From NCBI GenBank assembly GCA_023386955.1, contig JAEWIS010000060.1, positions 1 to 64,000 on the forward strand: a stretch of 64,000 nucleotides of DNA, given 5' to 3'. The notes beneath the pieces were generated by a model that saw only the letters and a program-made list of their open reading frames with translations, searched no databases and was not told where the DNA came from. Below are positions 61,013-64,000 of the stretch, in pieces. This DNA comes from Bacillota bacterium (GTDB taxonomy: Bacteria > Bacillota > Bacilli > Paenibacillales > NBRC-103111). Both the position numbers and the translations under genes were made by a program. Every line of letters begins with the position of its first letter. The first letter of the stretch is position 1.

Positions 61013-61993
61013 ATGAGTGATGCATTGGAATTAGCCGTGCGGCAGTTTCTGTCCTTTTACCCAGTCCGGGTGCAAACCGTAGAACTGGTGGGGCAAAGCG
61101 CCAATACAGTGTTCAAGGTAACGGATATGGAGCAGAAAAGGTACAGCCTTCGGCTTCATCATTCCAAAAGTGAAGGTTTGGAGGGCTGCTGGACGGACCT
61201 GCCCGCTCTCCGTTCGGAAATGATGTGGCTGGATGCATTATCTGCTGAGGCGGGGCTGGTTGTCCCGATACCGGTGAAGAATGGGGACGGAGAATGGGTC
61301 ACGGTGGCAGAGGGGCTGGCCGGTACTTTGCTGGAATGGGTGGAGGGGGAACAAAAGCCTTTTATACCCCATGCAGATGATGCAGGACGGATCGGCAGAA
61401 TGCTGGGATTGCTTCACCGGTATGCGTCCGGATGGATGCCGCCGGAGTCGTTTGTGAGGCCGGCTTTTGACGGGGAGCGTATTGGGCAAGCCCTGACGAA
61501 GCTGGAAGGGCTGGCTGAAGCCGGGCAAGTCGCAGCGGAAGATGCTGTGGTGCTGCAGGCGGCAGGACAGCGGGCTGTTGCCATGATGGATACGCTGGGC
61601 AGGACACCCGATCATTGGGGTTTGATTCATGGGGATGCGATTCCCTGCAACCTGCTGTTTGCTGCGGGGGAATGCCGCTTGATTGATTTTGGGGCATGCG
61701 GGTTCGGGTATTACCTGTTTGATCTGGGATGGACCTGCTCCTACATCCATCCTTCCTTCAGGAAGCAGCTGCTGGAGGAGTACGCTGCTGAGTTTTGGCT
61801 GCCGGAGGGGCATGTCGAGCTGCTGGAGGGTTTCTTCGTGGCGGCGCAGCTGGAGACCATGAACTTTTGGCTGGGGCTGCCGGACCACGGCGAATGGCTG
61901 CCTGGTCATTTGGCGAGGCTGGCGGCCAGGGAGTTTGCCCGTTATGCGGCGGGGGAGCCGTTTCTATACGGCGGCACGCCGTATTGGGAATGA
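61013..61993 (+). CDS. APH/homoserine kinase II-like phosphotransferase
   Basis: A 326-residue kinase of the aminoglycoside phosphotransferase fold. The N-lobe is GQSANTVFKVTDMEQKRYSLRLHH, the catalytic loop is LIHGDAIPCNLLF and the metal loop is LIDFGACGFGYYLFDLGW. The HxDxxxxN motif is intact (HGDAIPCN). It is closest by pattern to homoserine kinase II/CotS-like proteins rather than to resistance enzymes. GGGAGGG precedes the ATG at 61013. It is divergent from the SLH gene. Confidence 0.85.
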   Translation: MSDALELAVRQFLSFYPVRVQTVELVGQSANTVFKVTDMEQKRYSLRLHHSKSEGLEGCWTDLPALRSEMMWLDALSAEAGLVVPIPVKNGDGEWVTVAEGLAGTLLEWVEGEQKPFIPHADDAGRIGRMLGLLHRYASGWMPPESFVRPAFDGERIGQALTKLEGLAEAGQVAAEDAVVLQAAGQRAVAMMDTLGRTPDHWGLIHGDAIPCNLLFAAGECRLIDFGACGFGYYLFDLGWTCSYIHPSFRKQLLEEYAAEFWLPEGHVELLEGFFVAAQLETMNFWLGLPDHGEWLPGHLARLAAREFARYAAGEPFLYGGTPYWE

Positions 61994-62147
61994 AGAGGCG
62001 GGGCCAATTATGATTGTTTTAAATTTGTCGAAAATCCCATAGTTTAATAATTTTTGGTATAAATAGTATTCAACTGTTTACAACTCCCTGGGAATATATG
62101 ATAATGAATTTAATTTAATTATTCATATTAATAGGGAGTGAATGCAG

Positions 62148-62870
62148 ATGAGCTACGGGAAAAACGGGAATGTTATGCGGCTGGCCTACGGAATGTTGAT
62201 GGTGTTGGTGCTTGTATTGGGTACAGGTTTTCAAACAGGTGTCTCCTCTGCCGCTCCAGCCCAACAAAACAACACCAACAATACTGCTCCACATGCACAG
62301 TGGGATGACTTCGACACAAATTCCAATGGTGCTCTTGTGGTTCCGGGACCGGGTGTGCTTGCAAACGATTGGGACGCCGATGGGGATACACTGACAGCAG
62401 AATTGGTGACTGGGCCAAACTATGGTGTGCTCAACCTGTCACCTGATGGCGGATTTACATATTATTGTTATACGGCAAACATTTATTCGGACAGCTTCAG
62501 CTACAGGGTTTTTGACGGCACGCAATATTCCGACCCGGTTATGGTCACCATCTACTCTCACTACCAAGCGGAGCCCTACATCAGCTATATAAGCGACCAG
62601 TATATAAGCGTAAATGAAACTGCAGGCCCATTGGAATTTTATATCAGTGATCCCGGCGGCTCCCCCTACTTTATGAATGTTTATGCCAGCTCAGATGACC
62701 CGTATTTGGTCCAAGAGAGCAACATCATTATCAGTGGCGATGGGCCTTTCCGGACAGTGACCGTGATCCCTGAGTCCGGGCAATGGGGCACAGTGCTGAT
62801 TACCCTAATCACTTACGGCTCCACTGGTCTTTCTTCCTCAACCAGCTTCTATGTTAATGTGTCTCCATAA
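62148..62870 (+). CDS. Secreted protein with cadherin/Ig-like Asp-rich domain
   Basis: A 240-residue secreted protein. The signal peptide ends near VSSAAPA. Residues 50-130 contain GVLANDWDADGDTLTAELVTGPNYGVLNLSPDGGFTYY, the hallmark of bacterial Ig-like/cadherin-like repeats of the VCBS type, which bind calcium through the DxDGD loop. A second beta-rich domain follows without a recognised family. No anchor is seen. The ATG at 62148 lies nine bases after AGGGAG; the ATG at 62142 is too close. Confidence 0.82.
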   Translation: MSYGKNGNVMRLAYGMLMVLVLVLGTGFQTGVSSAAPAQQNNTNNTAPHAQWDDFDTNSNGALVVPGPGVLANDWDADGDTLTAELVTGPNYGVLNLSPDGGFTYYCYTANIYSDSFSYRVFDGTQYSDPVMVTIYSHYQAEPYISYISDQYISVNETAGPLEFYISDPGGSPYFMNVYASSDDPYLVQESNIIISGDGPFRTVTVIPESGQWGTVLITLITYGSTGLSSSTSFYVNVSP

Positions 62871-62922
62871 AATGGAATAATAGCGATCGGATATTTATAA
62901 AATCCTCAAATATCCAGATATA

Positions 62923-62968
62923 TTAGCCGGCCGGAGAGGGCGTACATACGCACCCCGGCTGGTTTTTT
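62923..62968 (+). terminator. Terminator after the Ig-like protein gene
   Basis: AGCCGG pairs with CCGGCT, the loop holds a GCGT/ACGC stem, and the structure ends in GGTTTTTTG. Confidence 0.85.
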
Positions 62969-63062
62969 GCAGTTTTTGAATCCTTTCTGCCTAATTCGAA
63001 GTATTATGAAGTATGATAAAACGAGAGGCGCTTGTCTTTCGGCCATTGTGAGGAGGGGTACC

Positions 63063-63707
63063 ATGGGAATATTGTCCAGATTCAAAACGATTATGGCCAG
63101 CAATGTGAATGCCGTGCTGGATAAAGCGGAGGACCCGGAAACAACCGTGGAGGAGCTGATGCGGGGGCTGCGGCTGGATATAGGCACGGTCCGCGCGGAA
63201 GCGGCTGCCTTGCAGGCGGAGGAGCAGCGCGCCAAGCGGGCCTTGGAGGAATGCCGGGCAGAGATCCGTAAGCTGACTGCTTATGCGGAGAAATCCCACG
63301 AAATGGGCAACACGGCGGATGCCGGGCTGTTTCAGGATAAAAGGGACGCCCTCCTCCCCAAGGAAACGGAGCTGGAGGCACGTTACACGGAAGCGGCCGG
63401 GCAAGCAGCCCGTCTGAAGGAGCTGGAGGAGAAGCTGTCGTCGGACATCGGCCGTCTGGAGGCGCGCCAGGCGGAGCTGAAGGAGCGGATGGCGGCCGCC
63501 AAGGCGCAGCAGAAGCTCAATACCCTGGATGCTCCCGGGCATGGGGGAATATCCGCCATTCGGGCGGCGGAGGATAAGATCAACAGCGCTTATTACGAAG
63601 CCAAGGCGCTGGCGGAGCTCCGGGAAGACCCGAAGCAGAAGCTGGATCGGGAGCTGGCTGATTTGGACAAAACCTCCCGGAGGGCCGAAGGCGAAGAGAA
63701 ATCCTGA
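63063..63707 (+). CDS. PspA/IM30 family membrane-stress protein (YdjF-like)
   Basis: A 214-residue, almost entirely coiled-coil ESCRT-III-like protein. It opens with the amphipathic helix MGILSRFKTIMASNVNAVLDKAEDPETTVEELMRGL, which binds stressed membranes. Long helices rich in Ala, Glu, Lys and Arg follow. It is close in layout to B. subtilis YdjF (PspA). GAGGAGGGG precedes the ATG at 63063. The next gene, starting 64 bases after the stop, has a YdjG-like zinc ribbon, as in the ydjFGHI operon. Confidence 0.93.
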   Translation: MGILSRFKTIMASNVNAVLDKAEDPETTVEELMRGLRLDIGTVRAEAAALQAEEQRAKRALEECRAEIRKLTAYAEKSHEMGNTADAGLFQDKRDALLPKETELEARYTEAAGQAARLKELEEKLSSDIGRLEARQAELKERMAAAKAQQKLNTLDAPGHGGISAIRAAEDKINSAYYEAKALAELREDPKQKLDRELADLDKTSRRAEGEEKS

Positions 63708-63771
63708 GCAGTAGCCGGATAACCCCCGGAAGCGACGGACGTACAGCGAATTTGCAAGGTGAGGTGAAGCG

Positions 63772-64000
63772 ATGCAGGTGATAGATTTCAAATGCGGCAA
63801 TTGCGGCAGCAGCATGATCTTTGACAGCGGCAAAACCGCCTTGGCCTGTCCCAGCTGCGGCCGGACGGATTCCATAGAAGGACTGCCGGACCCGGTAGAA
63901 GCTCTGAAGCCACCGGGCCCCGCCCAGCAGCCCAGCCAGGAATACCATTGCGCCAGCTGCGGCGGCGTTATCGAGACGGATGGGGAAACCACAGCCACCC
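63772..64000 (+). CDS. Zinc-ribbon protein, YdjG-like (3' end outside window)
   Basis: The visible 76 residues contain two zinc-ribbon halves: FKCGNCGSSMIF with CPSCGRTD, then YHCASCGGVIE. Such TFIIB-type zinc ribbons begin YdjG proteins, which are encoded after pspA in B. subtilis and recruit PspA to the membrane. AAGGTGAGG precedes the ATG. The rest of the protein lies beyond the window. Confidence 0.8.
   Translation, partial: MQVIDFKCGNCGSSMIFDSGKTALACPSCGRTDSIEGLPDPVEALKPPGPAQQPSQEYHCASCGGVIETDGETTAT

Overview
The window looks like chromosomal DNA of a Paenibacillaceae bacterium (Paenibacillus or a close relative). By eye the G+C content is in the mid-fifties. Most starts have strong AGGAGG-type ribosome binding sites, and GTG and TTG starts are frequent. 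The gene content is typical of the group: SLH and Big_2 surface proteins, an LplB/YtcP/LipO-type sugar transporter with a membrane AraC regulator, YkuI, YwqA/YwqB and YdjF-like genes. No rRNA, tRNA, CRISPR array or complete insertion sequence was seen.

Region 1 (1-8.6 kb) holds cell-surface and envelope genes: a choice-of-anchor A protein with a Pro-Thr tail (cut by the window edge), an SLH/CAP protein, a nitroreductase, a ten-repeat Big_2 protein, a glycerophosphodiesterase, a Tat-exported phosphoesterase and a PspC pair. Region 2 (8.9-16.6 kb) is a ribonucleotide reductase cluster, nrdD-nrdG-nrdI-nrdE-nrdF, joining class III and class Ib enzymes. Ahead of it lie a promoter with two candidate NrdR boxes and an adenosylcobalamin riboswitch. 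This layout suggests that a B12-dependent class II reductase exists elsewhere and silences this cluster when B12 is plentiful. A mirrored array of four repeats lies between nrdI and nrdE.

Region 3 (16.6-18.4 kb) is an AAC(3)-like/APH-like gene pair. Region 4 (18.5-32.1 kb) is a carbohydrate-use locus: a large secreted glycosidase, two ABC permeases, a binding lipoprotein, a membrane-bound AraC regulator, a GH78 alpha-L-rhamnosidase and an unrecognised enzyme-like protein. The glycosidase gene and the permease operon share a duplicated 110-nt leader. A 160-bp MITE-like element closes this region.

Region 5 (32.4-46.3 kb) carries a DUF116 protein, the metNIQ methionine importer behind a SAM-I riboswitch, an acetate transporter, a DinB-like protein, a divergent diguanylate cyclase/YkuI-type EAL pair, the YwqA/YwqB-like SNF2/SWIM pair and a GNAT gene. 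Region 6 (46.4-53.6 kb) has repeats and decaying genes mixed with a sulfurtransferase, a TrmH-family methyltransferase, an ABC exporter and a TetR gene. It includes a second mirrored four-unit array of unrelated sequence, a TPR gene with an in-frame TAG, and a fragment of a GNAT gene.

Region 7 (53.7-64 kb) carries an FMN-binding protein with an ApbE flavin transferase, several membrane and housekeeping genes, a predicted TIR/deoxyribosyltransferase-like protein, a serine hydrolase with a small DNA-binding protein, an HD hydrolase, an SLH protein, an APH-like kinase, an Ig-like surface protein, and the start of a pspA (ydjF)-ydjG-like operon that runs off the end.
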